Shown piece by piece: positions 1 to 7,936 of a stretch of 48,962 bases of DNA (positions are counted from its first letter, which is position 1; each line of letters begins with the position of its first letter). Where the stretch lies: contig NZ_JAALLS010000019.1 in assembly GCF_011059105.1 (NCBI RefSeq), positions 46,751 to 95,712 on the forward strand. The letters run 5' to 3'. This DNA comes from Fodinibius halophilus. Its GTDB lineage: Bacteria; Bacteroidota; Rhodothermia; Balneolales; Balneolaceae. The notes under the pieces were generated by a model, which saw only the letters and a program-made list of their open reading frames with translations, had not been told where the DNA came from and searched no databases. Made by a program: the position numbers and the translations under genes.

Positions 1-2
1 AC

Positions 3-25
3 CCTTTAACAAATAACTGATCACT
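3..25. repeat. Short intergenic repeat, 23 nt
   Basis: This 23-nt segment recurs exactly, in inverted orientation, at 48629-48651 near the other end of the window. A 15-nt core (TAACAAATAACTGAT) is also present at 5441-5455 just before metY. All three copies are intergenic, which suggests a dispersed repeat family. The rest of 1-244 contains no gene I can support. Confidence 0.6.
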
Positions 26-244
26 ACAAACAACCACTTAGGACACTCAGCAATCTTACTGTTCTTTTTGCGGGTCTCTGATAACTGTAAGCTGTTCACT
101 GAAGTCGCAGAATTCAGAAACTCGCCACAGCACTTAATAAGTTTCTATAATTTCTTCTTTACAAAGAAAATGGAATGCTTATCTTTTCTCGATATTACGA
201 TCTTTCGATAACCTGATTTCATCATTTCGCAAATAATGATCTTT

Positions 245-1942
245 ATGAAAAAGCTCTACAACCTGATCCTGGCTGGATTCCTTACTTGTTTCCTCATTGC
301 CCTCAACCTGTCTGCCACAGCACAACATTCCGGGGTACTTGCTACCAAAGCCGATACACTGCGTGGCTCTATTACTCCACAGCGCGCCTGGTGGGATGTG
401 GAGTTTTACGATCTGAATGTAACAGTTCAGCCATCCGATTCTTCTATAACCGGCTATAACAATATTACCTACCGGGTTACCGATACGCCCAAGCGCATGC
501 AGATCGACCTGCAGGATCCATTGAAGATTGATCAGATAAAGCAGGATGGCCAAACGCTGGATTACCGGCGAATACCCGGCAGTTACGCTTATATGATAAA
601 AATGCCCAAAGGATTGGCAATAGATTCTACCTATACCATCTCTGTTTATTACCAAGGGCATCCCAAAGTTGCACAAAACGCTCCCTGGGATGGTGGTTTC
701 GTATGGGCACAGGACTCACTGGGCAACCCTTGGCTTGCAACGGCAAACCAGGGACTGGGAGCCAGCGTTTGGTGGCCCAACAAAGATCACCAAACTGCCG
801 AACCCGACAGTATGAGCATTAACATCACGGTACCAAATGACATAAAAAATGTATCCAACGGGCGATTACGGGATACCACACGCCACAACAACGGGATGAC
901 AACCTGGAGCTGGTTCGTCTCCAATCCCATAAATAATTATAACGTATCTGTAAATGCCGGCAATTATGTTAATTTTAAGGATACCTACCAAGGCAAAAAA
1001 GGTACGCTTGACCTCAGCTATTGGGTACTGGAACAGGATCTCGAAAAGGCCAAAGAGCAGTTTAAGCAGGTAAAGCCAATGATGCAGTGTTTTGAAAAAT
1101 GGTTTGGCCCCTACCCTTTTTATGAAGACAGTTTTAAACTTGTCCACACGCCCCACTTGGGGATGGAACACCAAAGTGCTGTTGCCTACGGTAACGATTT
1201 CCAAAATGGGTACAACGGAGCAGATCTATCCGGTTCGGGCTGGGGCCTCAAATGGGATTTTATCATCATCCACGAATCGGGACATGAGTGGTGGGGCAAT
1301 AATGTAACGACCAAAGATATTGCCGATATGTGGGTACACGAAAGTTTTACCAGCTATTCTGAATCTATCTACACCGAATGTCGTTATGGGAAGGAAGCTG
1401 CTTCGGAATATACCAGGGGATTACGAACGCGAATTCAAAACAAAGAGCCCATTACGGGCAAATATGGGCTTAATAATGAAGGTTCCGGTGATATGTACTA
1501 TAAGGGACACAACATGCTGCATACCATTCGCCAAATTGTAGATAATGACTCTACCTGGAAGCGTATCCTGCGAGGGATCCAACAAAAGTTCCGCCATGAA
1601 ACGGTTACTGCTGGTCAAGTTGAACGATATATCATTAAAAAATCAGGAAAAGACTTAGACGATATTTTCGATCAATACCTGCATTATCCGGATATTCCTA
1701 CGTTCAAATACTACATTAAAAATGATCTGCTCTATTATCGCTGGGATGCTGATGTTGCCCATTTTGATATGCCTCTGGAAGTAACTTTGAACGACAGCAA
1801 CTCATATACTTTTATATACCCTACCTCTAGCCAATGGAAAAATACAAAGCTGGATTTAAAAAAACCTGCAAACTTTTCCATAAATTATAATTATTATGTT
1901 AAAAAAGACTCTGTAACTGTTACCCCAAGGCCTTCTGAATAG
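245..1942 (+). CDS. Secreted M1-family zinc metallopeptidase
   Basis: Predicted exported aminopeptidase-type metallopeptidase of about 565 residues. A signal peptide (MKKLYNLILAGF then a hydrophobic stretch ending ATAQ) favours the ATG at 245 over the in-frame ATG at 236. The M1 hallmarks are present: GMEHQ at about residues 306-310, corresponding to the GxMEN substrate N-terminus motif; the zinc motif HESGH at 343-347; and the third ligand Glu366 in WVHESF, exactly 18 residues after the second His. YYKGHNML further on fits the catalytic Tyr region. The protein ends soon after the helical domain, so the long C-terminal ERAP-like domain is missing, as in short M1 forms. It probably digests peptides in the periplasm or at the surface. 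Substrate unknown. Confidence 0.9.
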   Translation: MKKLYNLILAGFLTCFLIALNLSATAQHSGVLATKADTLRGSITPQRAWWDVEFYDLNVTVQPSDSSITGYNNITYRVTDTPKRMQIDLQDPLKIDQIKQDGQTLDYRRIPGSYAYMIKMPKGLAIDSTYTISVYYQGHPKVAQNAPWDGGFVWAQDSLGNPWLATANQGLGASVWWPNKDHQTAEPDSMSINITVPNDIKNVSNGRLRDTTRHNNGMTTWSWFVSNPINNYNVSVNAGNYVNFKDTYQGKKGTLDLSYWVLEQDLEKAKEQFKQVKPMMQCFEKWFGPYPFYEDSFKLVHTPHLGMEHQSAVAYGNDFQNGYNGADLSGSGWGLKWDFIIIHESGHEWWGNNVTTKDIADMWVHESFTSYSESIYTECRYGKEAASEYTRGLRTRIQNKEPITGKYGLNNEGSGDMYYKGHNMLHTIRQIVDNDSTWKRILRGIQQKFRHETVTAGQVERYIIKKSGKDLDDIFDQYLHYPDIPTFKYYIKNDLLYYRWDADVAHFDMPLEVTLNDSNSYTFIYPTSSQWKNTKLDLKKPANFSINYNYYVKKDSVTVTPRPSE

Positions 1943-1993
1943 GGTTTATACTATTTCAGGAAGGTAGGTCCATAGGAATTTACTCTTATTACC

Positions 1994-3079
1994 ATGGCTG
2001 AAGATATTTTCAAAAACATCCGGAATAACCAACTAACTGAAGACTTATTCCAGTCTGTAGATCAAAGGATAGCTAAGACACTTATTCAAGCGATCCAAAC
2101 AACCAAGGAGATGGTTGTTGTGACAGATGCGCCCGATAAAATCGGTGATGAGAAAATTGTTTTTGTTAATAAGGCCTTTGAGGAGATTACCCAATATTCC
2201 AGGGAAGAAGTTATAGGTAAGTCACTCAGCATCTTGCAAGGGCCCAAAACTGACAAAGAGACTATCAAAGAGCTTGTAGAAAAAGTGAGTAAGGGAGAGC
2301 ATTTTGAAGGAGAAACTTTCAATTACAAAAAAGATGGTTCTACATACAGGGTCCGCTGGAGTATTGATCCTATTCGGGATGAAGATGGAGAAATTACTCA
2401 TTATGTATCTGTTCAGCGAAATGTTACTAAAGAGTGGGAACAGCGCCAACAGATGAAGGATATTATTGAAGAACGTGAAATGCTCATCAAAGAGACCCAT
2501 CACCGTATAAAAAATAACCTGGCTACTATTACAGGGATGCTAGAGCTACAGGTTATGAAGAGTAGCTCCCAAGAAGTTCAAGAGGTACTCTCAGAAAGTA
2601 TGAACCGAGTTCAGTCGATTGCTTCTATTCACGAAAAACTATACGAAACAGAAGGACTGGCCAGCATCACGCTTGACGATTACCTGGAAGACCTGATTCG
2701 GCAAGTTGACAGTTCGATTGAAAATATTGACGGACTTTCTGAAATCGATTTTGAGATAGATATAAAACCGATCTCCATTCGAACAAGGCAGGCTGTGCCA
2801 TTGGGTTTAATCATCAATGAACTAGTAACAAACTCCCATAAACATGCTTTCGATGAAGAAGGTGGGACAATCTCAATAAAATGTACTGAAGAGAACAACA
2901 CTGTATCTCTTGAAGTTAAAGATGATGGAAAAGGCCTCCCAGAGGGGTTGGATGTAACATCGTCCCAATCGCTTGGACTTAAACTCGTTGACTCACTTGC
3001 TAAACAACTAAAAGCTGAGTATTCATTTTCATCTGATAATGGTACCCAATTCACCATGACTTTTGAAAAAGAATATTAA
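1994..3079 (+). CDS. LOV-like PAS sensor histidine kinase (HisKA_2 type)
   Basis: A 361-residue soluble sensor kinase with no membrane segments. Residues about 35-150 form a PAS domain very like LOV domains: it keeps LQGPKTD, NYKKDG and VQRNVT. The photoactive motif usually read as GRNCRFLQ is GKSLSILQ here, so the adduct-forming Cys is absent. An H-box of HisKA_2/HWE type follows (ETHHRIKNNL, His169/170), then a HATPase domain with N-box NELVTNSHKHAF, DDGKGLPEG and a second glycine box SLGLKLVDSLA. Kinases of this family phosphorylate stand-alone receivers; none is adjacent. The gene lies 51 nt after the M1 peptidase. The ligand or stimulus cannot be read from sequence. Confidence 0.88.
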   Translation: MAEDIFKNIRNNQLTEDLFQSVDQRIAKTLIQAIQTTKEMVVVTDAPDKIGDEKIVFVNKAFEEITQYSREEVIGKSLSILQGPKTDKETIKELVEKVSKGEHFEGETFNYKKDGSTYRVRWSIDPIRDEDGEITHYVSVQRNVTKEWEQRQQMKDIIEEREMLIKETHHRIKNNLATITGMLELQVMKSSSQEVQEVLSESMNRVQSIASIHEKLYETEGLASITLDDYLEDLIRQVDSSIENIDGLSEIDFEIDIKPISIRTRQAVPLGLIINELVTNSHKHAFDEEGGTISIKCTEENNTVSLEVKDDGKGLPEGLDVTSSQSLGLKLVDSLAKQLKAEYSFSSDNGTQFTMTFEKEY

Positions 3080-3265
3080 AGAATTTCTTAGAACAAACGA
3101 CCTCCGAAGCAAGTCTACCGAGTATTTCACTAGTTCCATTTTGACCTAAAGGTCAAAATCCGAAATTCTGTTATTTAGATTCCGAATCAAAGCCTGTCCC
3201 GAACTATTCGGGGTTCGGAATGACATATTTTTCGGACCCCGACGCAAAGCGTCGAGGAATTCTTT
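3078..3265. repeat. Hairpin-rich intergenic repeat element
   Basis: Gene-free spacer after the kinase. It holds a perfect 10-bp inverted repeat with a 2-nt loop (3138-3147 / 3150-3159, ATTTTGACCT), a CCCGAA/TTCGGG hairpin, a CGACGC/GCGTCG hairpin near 3240-3254, and the repeat ending TTCGGAATGACA typical of other spacers here. AAAGAATT at its start mirrors AATTCTTT at its end. No T-run follows the first palindrome, so it is not a canonical terminator. Confidence 0.55.
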
Positions 3266-3308
3266 GATTTAAAATGTATAATCCAGAGCGAAGAAAATAA
3301 TAACTTTA

Positions 3309-3410
3309 TTACTTATTTGATAATTTGATCAATAAGTAAATTATCAATCCAATAATTACAAAAGCTGTAATTGCAATAAGTATATCGATTCCACCAAGAC
3401 TTCCAATCAT
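3309..3410 (-). CDS. 33-residue single-span membrane peptide
   Basis: A small ORF of 33 codons plus stop, reading from ATG at 3410 down to TAA at 3309. The product begins MIGSLGGIDI, continues as one uninterrupted hydrophobic helix (about residues 9-28) and ends in the basic tail KLSNK. It starts 9 nt after the stop codon of the lipoprotein gene on the same strand, so it would be co-transcribed. Hydrophobic organisation with a charged C-terminus argues for a genuine small protein. I do not recognise a family, and chance cannot be excluded at this length. Confidence 0.5.
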   Translation of the reverse strand: MIGSLGGIDILIAITAFVIIGLIIYLLIKLSNK

Positions 3411-3419
3411 GCCACACCA

Positions 3420-4448
3420 CTATTTAAACCAATTAGGATTTGTTTTAACGCTATGTAGACCACCGCGACCCATTCTAACATAGATAACATCTTCGGTTAT
3501 TGAAAAATCAATAACAGGTGCTGAATTTTCTTTAGGATCACGTAATATCTTTAATAAATTATTAGTTTGATATGAAGGATAATCTAGAATCCATATTAAA
3601 TTATCCATTAATACCAATATATGTCCTTTATAGAATTCAATTTTTGTTATATAAGGTTTAGACGAAGGAGCTTGTTTAGGATTTTTTACTTTAAATGGTT
3701 CTGGTATAGGTTCACTTTCACCAAATATTAGTTGTTTTTTTACCTCACCATTAAATCCAATAATATATATTTTTCTATCACCAACGAAGGAAACTGCAAA
3801 ACCATTAGGTAAAGCTCCCATTGCAACAACTTGATTACGTATTGCCGGTTCGTATCCAGGTGGCACCCTCGGTTCAAAAATATCTTTACTAGTATTATTG
3901 TTGGTATTTATTATTGAGAATAAGTTTTTCGAACTGAAAAATCTATTAAATGATGGAATCAAAAAATAGCCCTTACTATAAGAAAAACTATTTCCTGTAT
4001 TCATTAAAGTTTTAGAATTTTGAAATTCCAAACTATCAATTACAACACCATCATTATTTATTCCTAAATATTTTGCACTATTAGGGGAATAAAAAAGTAA
4101 AGTATCACCAGTAACTGATTTTGAACTTGCAAAGATTTGTGAAAGTTCATTCGGTCCTCTACCTTCTCTTATTATCCCTTCTAAATCACCACAGCATTTG
4201 TTCAACGCTTCTTTAGGATATTTATATAAAACTGTGTCATTAATTACATTGCTAGGAGTAATATATAATCCCGAATTATTAGCTTGAATAAATGAATACA
4301 AGGAAATGAAAAAGCTATAATTAATATCCATTTTATTCGCAATGACAGTAGTTGCTTTGCTTTTGCTTACATCAAAGCTATTGATATCATTACTTTTTTG
4401 ACATGCTAATACGACTAGAAAAAATAGGAAAAAAATATAATATCTCAT
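3420..4448 (-). CDS. BF3164-like 6-bladed beta-propeller lipoprotein
   Basis: A 342-residue predicted outer-membrane or periplasmic lipoprotein. The signal sequence ends in a lipobox-like VVLACQKS, placing the lipidated Cys at residue 16. The signature GRGPNEL (about residue 97-103) and the strand-rich remainder resemble the 6-bladed propeller (BF3164/NHL-like) lipoproteins common in Bacteroidota. No catalytic motif was seen. The gene is clearly more AT-rich than its neighbours, consistent with accessory DNA. It lies downstream of a small secreted protein gene (separated by a hairpin at 4463-4493) and upstream of a 33-residue membrane peptide. In Bacteroidota such propeller lipoproteins often sit next to small NVEALA-type peptides; here that pairing is inferred by architecture only. 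Confidence 0.7.
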   Translation of the reverse strand: MRYYIFFLFFLVVLACQKSNDINSFDVSKSKATTVIANKMDINYSFFISLYSFIQANNSGLYITPSNVINDTVLYKYPKEALNKCCGDLEGIIREGRGPNELSQIFASSKSVTGDTLLFYSPNSAKYLGINNDGVVIDSLEFQNSKTLMNTGNSFSYSKGYFLIPSFNRFFSSKNLFSIINTNNNTSKDIFEPRVPPGYEPAIRNQVVAMGALPNGFAVSFVGDRKIYIIGFNGEVKKQLIFGESEPIPEPFKVKNPKQAPSSKPYITKIEFYKGHILVLMDNLIWILDYPSYQTNNLLKILRDPKENSAPVIDFSITEDVIYVRMGRGGLHSVKTNPNWFK

Positions 4449-4462
4449 TATCTGAAAATATT

Positions 4463-4493
4463 AAAAGGAGCCCTGGATCTCTGAGCTCCTTTT
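4463..4493 (-). terminator. Intra-cassette hairpin, possible partial terminator
   Basis: A perfect 9-bp stem (AAAAGGAGC at 4463-4471, GCTCCTTTT at 4485-4493, 13-nt loop) lies between the small secreted protein gene and the lipoprotein gene. On the minus strand the 3' arm itself ends in TTTT and is followed by AATATT, so termination would be inefficient and could make the upstream small protein more abundant than the lipoprotein. Confidence 0.55.
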
Positions 4494-4502
4494 AATTCTA
4501 GA

Positions 4503-4778
4503 TTATATTTCACCGTTACATGCACTGCCTGAATATATTCCACTATATGACCAATTGCTCCATGATCCAAAATTACCAGAACTATCCATACATCTTACAT
4601 TAATGCTGTAAGCATTAACTAGGCCAGTATATTGTCGGACTATTACCTCACAGCCTCCATCTGAAGCACATGAAGAAACTTCAACATCCTGCAAAAATTC
4701 CGCTTGTGCATTTCCGATATTTGCAAAAGAAAAAAGAATAAACATTAAAGTAACAATAAAACAACTTAATTTTTTCAT
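4503..4778 (-). CDS. Small secreted Cys-containing protein (91 aa)
   Basis: An unrecognised 91-residue protein. The N-terminus MKKLSCFIVTLMFILFSFANIGNAQA is a typical signal peptide (given here only as a description of charge plus hydrophobic core), leaving about 65 mature residues. The mature part carries four Cys (SSCASDGGCEV, VRCMDSS, SACNGE), which could form two disulfides after export, and an aromatic segment with repeated W-S. It heads the AT-rich minus-strand cassette and is followed by a hairpin and the propeller lipoprotein. The placement resembles NVEALA-type small peptides next to BF3164 lipoproteins, but the NVEAL motif itself is not present. Confidence 0.6.
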   Translation of the reverse strand: MKKLSCFIVTLMFILFSFANIGNAQAEFLQDVEVSSCASDGGCEVIVRQYTGLVNAYSINVRCMDSSGNFGSWSNWSYSGIYSGSACNGEI

Positions 4779-4868
4779 AATATAGTCTGTATTTTACATT
4801 ATAATTGAATAGTTTTTCTAATCTAGCTAAAAAAAAAAAAACCAAGTCAAAAAATAGTTATTCTATAC

Positions 4869-4897
4869 TTGTTTGCTATCCAATAATCGCTTAAATT
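4869..4897 (+). promoter_or_regulatory. Candidate promoter of the metY leader
   Basis: TTG at 4869-4871 and TAAATT at 4892-4897 are separated by 20 nt. This approximates the Bacteroidota sigma pattern (TTG near -33, TAnnTTTG near -7), with only TAnnTT matched. Transcription would start around 4904, about 20 nt before the leader ORF. A 13-A tract at 4829-4841 lies just upstream, between this promoter and the divergent cassette. Confidence 0.35.
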
Positions 4898-4924
4898 AAA
4901 ACTGAAATTTCTAACCACAAGTCA

Positions 4925-5002
4925 ATGAATCAAATCGTCAAACATATTATTTGCCTCTGTTGCATGTGTATGCCTATGCCATACTTGCAACCGGAGGACT
5001 GA
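4925..5002 (+). CDS. Cys/Met-rich leader peptide of the met operon
   Basis: An ORF of 25 codons plus TGA. Residues 10-19 read CLCCMCMPMP: four Cys and three Met within nine consecutive residues, far above chance for a short spacer ORF. The stop codon lies 29 nt before an intrinsic terminator, and the Cys/Met codons overlap segment 1 of an alternative RNA fold (see the attenuator entry). This is the layout of amino-acid-sensing leader peptides, in which a ribosome stalled for lack of charged tRNA lets transcription continue. No clear Shine-Dalgarno sequence precedes the ATG, which is common in Bacteroidota. The product itself probably has no function beyond being translated. Confidence 0.65.
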   Translation: MNQIVKHIICLCCMCMPMPYLQPED

Positions 5003-5065
5003 TTTGATTCAACTTTTTTGAACAGATTTTTAAAGCCCTTCGGTCAGATCCCGAAGGGCTTTTTT
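4954..5065 (+). terminator. Transcription attenuator with leader-peptide control
   Basis: Four segments can pair in alternative ways. Segment 1 (4954-4964) pairs with segment 2 (4986-4997) in an 11-bp helix with one bulged C, holding Cys/Met codons in its loop. Segment 2 (CCGGAGG, 4991-4997) pairs fully with CCTTCGG (5037-5043, one G-U), forming an antiterminator. Segment 3 (5032-5043) pairs with segment 4 (5051-5062) in a perfect 12-bp stem with a 7-nt loop and T-run, an intrinsic terminator. A ribosome stalled on the Cys codons at 4952-4969 would cover segment 1 and free segment 2. One that reaches the stop codon at 5000 would cover segment 2 and allow termination. Confidence 0.7.
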
Positions 5066-5100
5066 AGTATCTGATCGTAGTTCTTTTCATTTACTGAATA

Positions 5101-5220
5101 CTCTTATCCAGAAAGACTGAGGGATCAGGCCCGAAGACGTCTTGGCAACCATCCTGCACATAAAATTTTTGTGTGAGAAAGGTGCCACCTCCTGCTCCGG
5201 TTTCCGGGGAAAGATGAGAA
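5101..5220 (+). ncRNA. SAM-I (S-box) riboswitch aptamer
   Basis: Strong match to the SAM-I consensus. P1 is formed by CTTATC (5103-5108) and GATGAG (5213-5218). The conserved core includes AGAAAGACTGAGGGA, CAGGCCCGAAGA and CTTGGCAACC, followed by a variable P3 hairpin, GGTGCCACCTCCTGC and a P4-like CTCCGGTTTCCGGGG. S-adenosylmethionine binding would stabilise P1 and favour the terminator at 5259-5315, shutting off metY-metX-thrA. It begins 38 nt after the leader-peptide attenuator. Confidence 0.95.
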
Positions 5221-5258
5221 ATGAGGTCATTCGTAATAAACTGCGAACAATTTTTACC

Positions 5259-5316
5259 AAGCCTCTTCTGAGATCTTCTCCCCCACCGGCGAAGATCTTA
5301 GGAGAGGCTTTTTTAT
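5259..5316 (+). terminator. Riboswitch expression-platform terminator
   Basis: A 20-bp stem (5259-5278 with 5291-5310, all pairs formed, two of them G-U) with a 12-nt loop is followed directly by a T-run. It is the off-state terminator of the SAM-I riboswitch. GAGG at 5223-5226, just after the P1 3' strand, could pair with CCTC in the terminator 5' arm, but I did not resolve a full antiterminator. Downstream, 5385-5396 is a perfect 12-nt palindrome (ACCTAATTAGGT) of unknown role. Confidence 0.9.
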
Positions 5317-5443
5317 TTGCAGTGGATTATAAAAAACTGAAACAAAAATGTGATCAATGTTCAATGAATGGTACAAAATTGACGACCTAATTAGGTTATC
5401 AATTTTTAAAACGATCCAGAAAATAAAATTAAGTAACAACTAA

Positions 5444-6796
<1,353 letters not shown>

Positions 6797-6813
6797 ATAA
6801 GTTTGCTGTCTAG

Positions 6814-6853
6814 AGCGCCCGCGCATTATGTACGTCTGGTTCGCGCGGGCGCT
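6814..6853 (+). other. GC-rich hairpin between metY and metX
   Basis: A perfect 11-bp, almost purely GC stem (AGCGCCCGCGC at 6814-6824, GCGCGGGCGCT at 6843-6853) with an 18-nt loop, lying 31 nt before the metX start. No T-run follows, so it is more likely an mRNA stabilising or processing element, or a REP-like repeat, than a terminator. Confidence 0.5.
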
Positions 6854-6883
6854 TGAACCAGCAAAAGAGTCACTGAGTTTATA

Positions 6884-7933
6884 ATGAGCAACAAAAATAC
6901 TATAACTTTTGAAGAGCCTTTTATCACAGAAAATGGCGCTTCTATACCTCAGCCTACGATCGCATATCGCAGCTGGGGAGATCTGAATGAGGCCCGTGAT
7001 AATGTGGTGGTAGTATGCCATGCCCTAACCGGCAATGCCGATGCGGATGAATGGTTCAATGGACTTTTGGGGCCCGGAAAAACCCTGGACCCAACGAACC
7101 AATTTATTATCTGTCCTAATGTATTGGGCAGCTGCTACGGTACCACCGGCCCAACCAGTATTAATCCTGAAACCGGTACGCCTTACCGAGCCAATTTTCC
7201 AAAAATTACAATTCGTGATATGGTGCGTCTGCAGCAGCAACTGGTCGATGCTCTTGAGATTACCGGCATTGAGTTGCTCATTGGCGGTTCCATGGGGGGT
7301 ATGCAAGTACTGGAATGGACGATCATGGATGACCGCCCACAGGCCGCCGTACTTATTGGGATGGGCAAAGCCCACCGTCCCTGGGCCATCGGTATAAGCC
7401 ATACGCAACGGCAGGCGATCTACAATGACCCTAACTGGAACAAAGGATACTACTCCGAAGAGCATCCTCCCAAAAAGGGACTGGCACTCGCCCGTATGAT
7501 TGCCATGATTAGTTATCGCAGCGATACCGATTATGAGCATAAGTTTGCACGCCTGCAAGAGGCCGATTCTGATGAATTCCAGGTAGAATCGTATCTCGAT
7601 TACCAGGGGCAAAAGCTGGTGGAGCGGTTTGATGCTGTTTCGTATGTACGCCTTACCCAGGCTATGGACAGCCACGATGTGGCCCGCAATCGATCTTCGT
7701 ATGTAGAAGTACTGGGTGATATTGATATTCCCGTTTTGGTTATCGGCATAAATTCAGACTTACTATACCCGGTGCGAGAACAGCATGAACTTGCCCAGCT
7801 TTTACCCAAAGGGCGTTATCGCCGTATACGATCTACCCACGGCCATGATGCTTTCCTGATTGAATTTGACCAGCTCAACAAGATTATAAAACCCTTTTTA
7901 ATAGAAACGCCAACAAGAATAGTACACTACTAA
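6884..7933 (+). CDS. metX: Homoserine O-acetyltransferase
   Basis: A 349-residue alpha/beta-hydrolase-fold acyltransferase that makes O-acetylhomoserine from homoserine and acetyl-CoA in the cytoplasm. The nucleophile elbow is GGSMGGMQVLEW with Ser136. The catalytic Asp lies in INSDLLYP and the His in THGHDAFLIE. The N-terminal YRSWGDLN and the NVLGSCYGTTGP segment are also typical of MetX. It sits between metY and the aspartokinase fusion, three nt before the latter, so the operon covers aspartate activation, homoserine formation, acetylation and sulfhydrylation. Acetyl versus succinyl specificity is not certain from sequence alone; the MetY neighbour favours acetyl. Confidence 0.93.
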   Translation: MSNKNTITFEEPFITENGASIPQPTIAYRSWGDLNEARDNVVVVCHALTGNADADEWFNGLLGPGKTLDPTNQFIICPNVLGSCYGTTGPTSINPETGTPYRANFPKITIRDMVRLQQQLVDALEITGIELLIGGSMGGMQVLEWTIMDDRPQAAVLIGMGKAHRPWAIGISHTQRQAIYNDPNWNKGYYSEEHPPKKGLALARMIAMISYRSDTDYEHKFARLQEADSDEFQVESYLDYQGQKLVERFDAVSYVRLTQAMDSHDVARNRSSYVEVLGDIDIPVLVIGINSDLLYPVREQHELAQLLPKGRYRRIRSTHGHDAFLIEFDQLNKIIKPFLIETPTRIVHY

Positions 7934-7936
7934 TCG

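Noticed and set aside
3138-3159. Perfect palindrome as the kinase terminator
   Set aside because: No T-run follows on either strand and it is embedded in a repeat; kept as repeat only.
5142-5390. Plus-strand ORF of 82 codons
   Set aside because: It lies across the SAM-I aptamer and its terminator, whose structure explains the sequence.
5357-5443. 28-codon ORF between the riboswitch terminator and metY
   Set aside because: No Cys or Met enrichment, no adjoining terminator, and no hydrophobic or other protein-like feature; probably chance.
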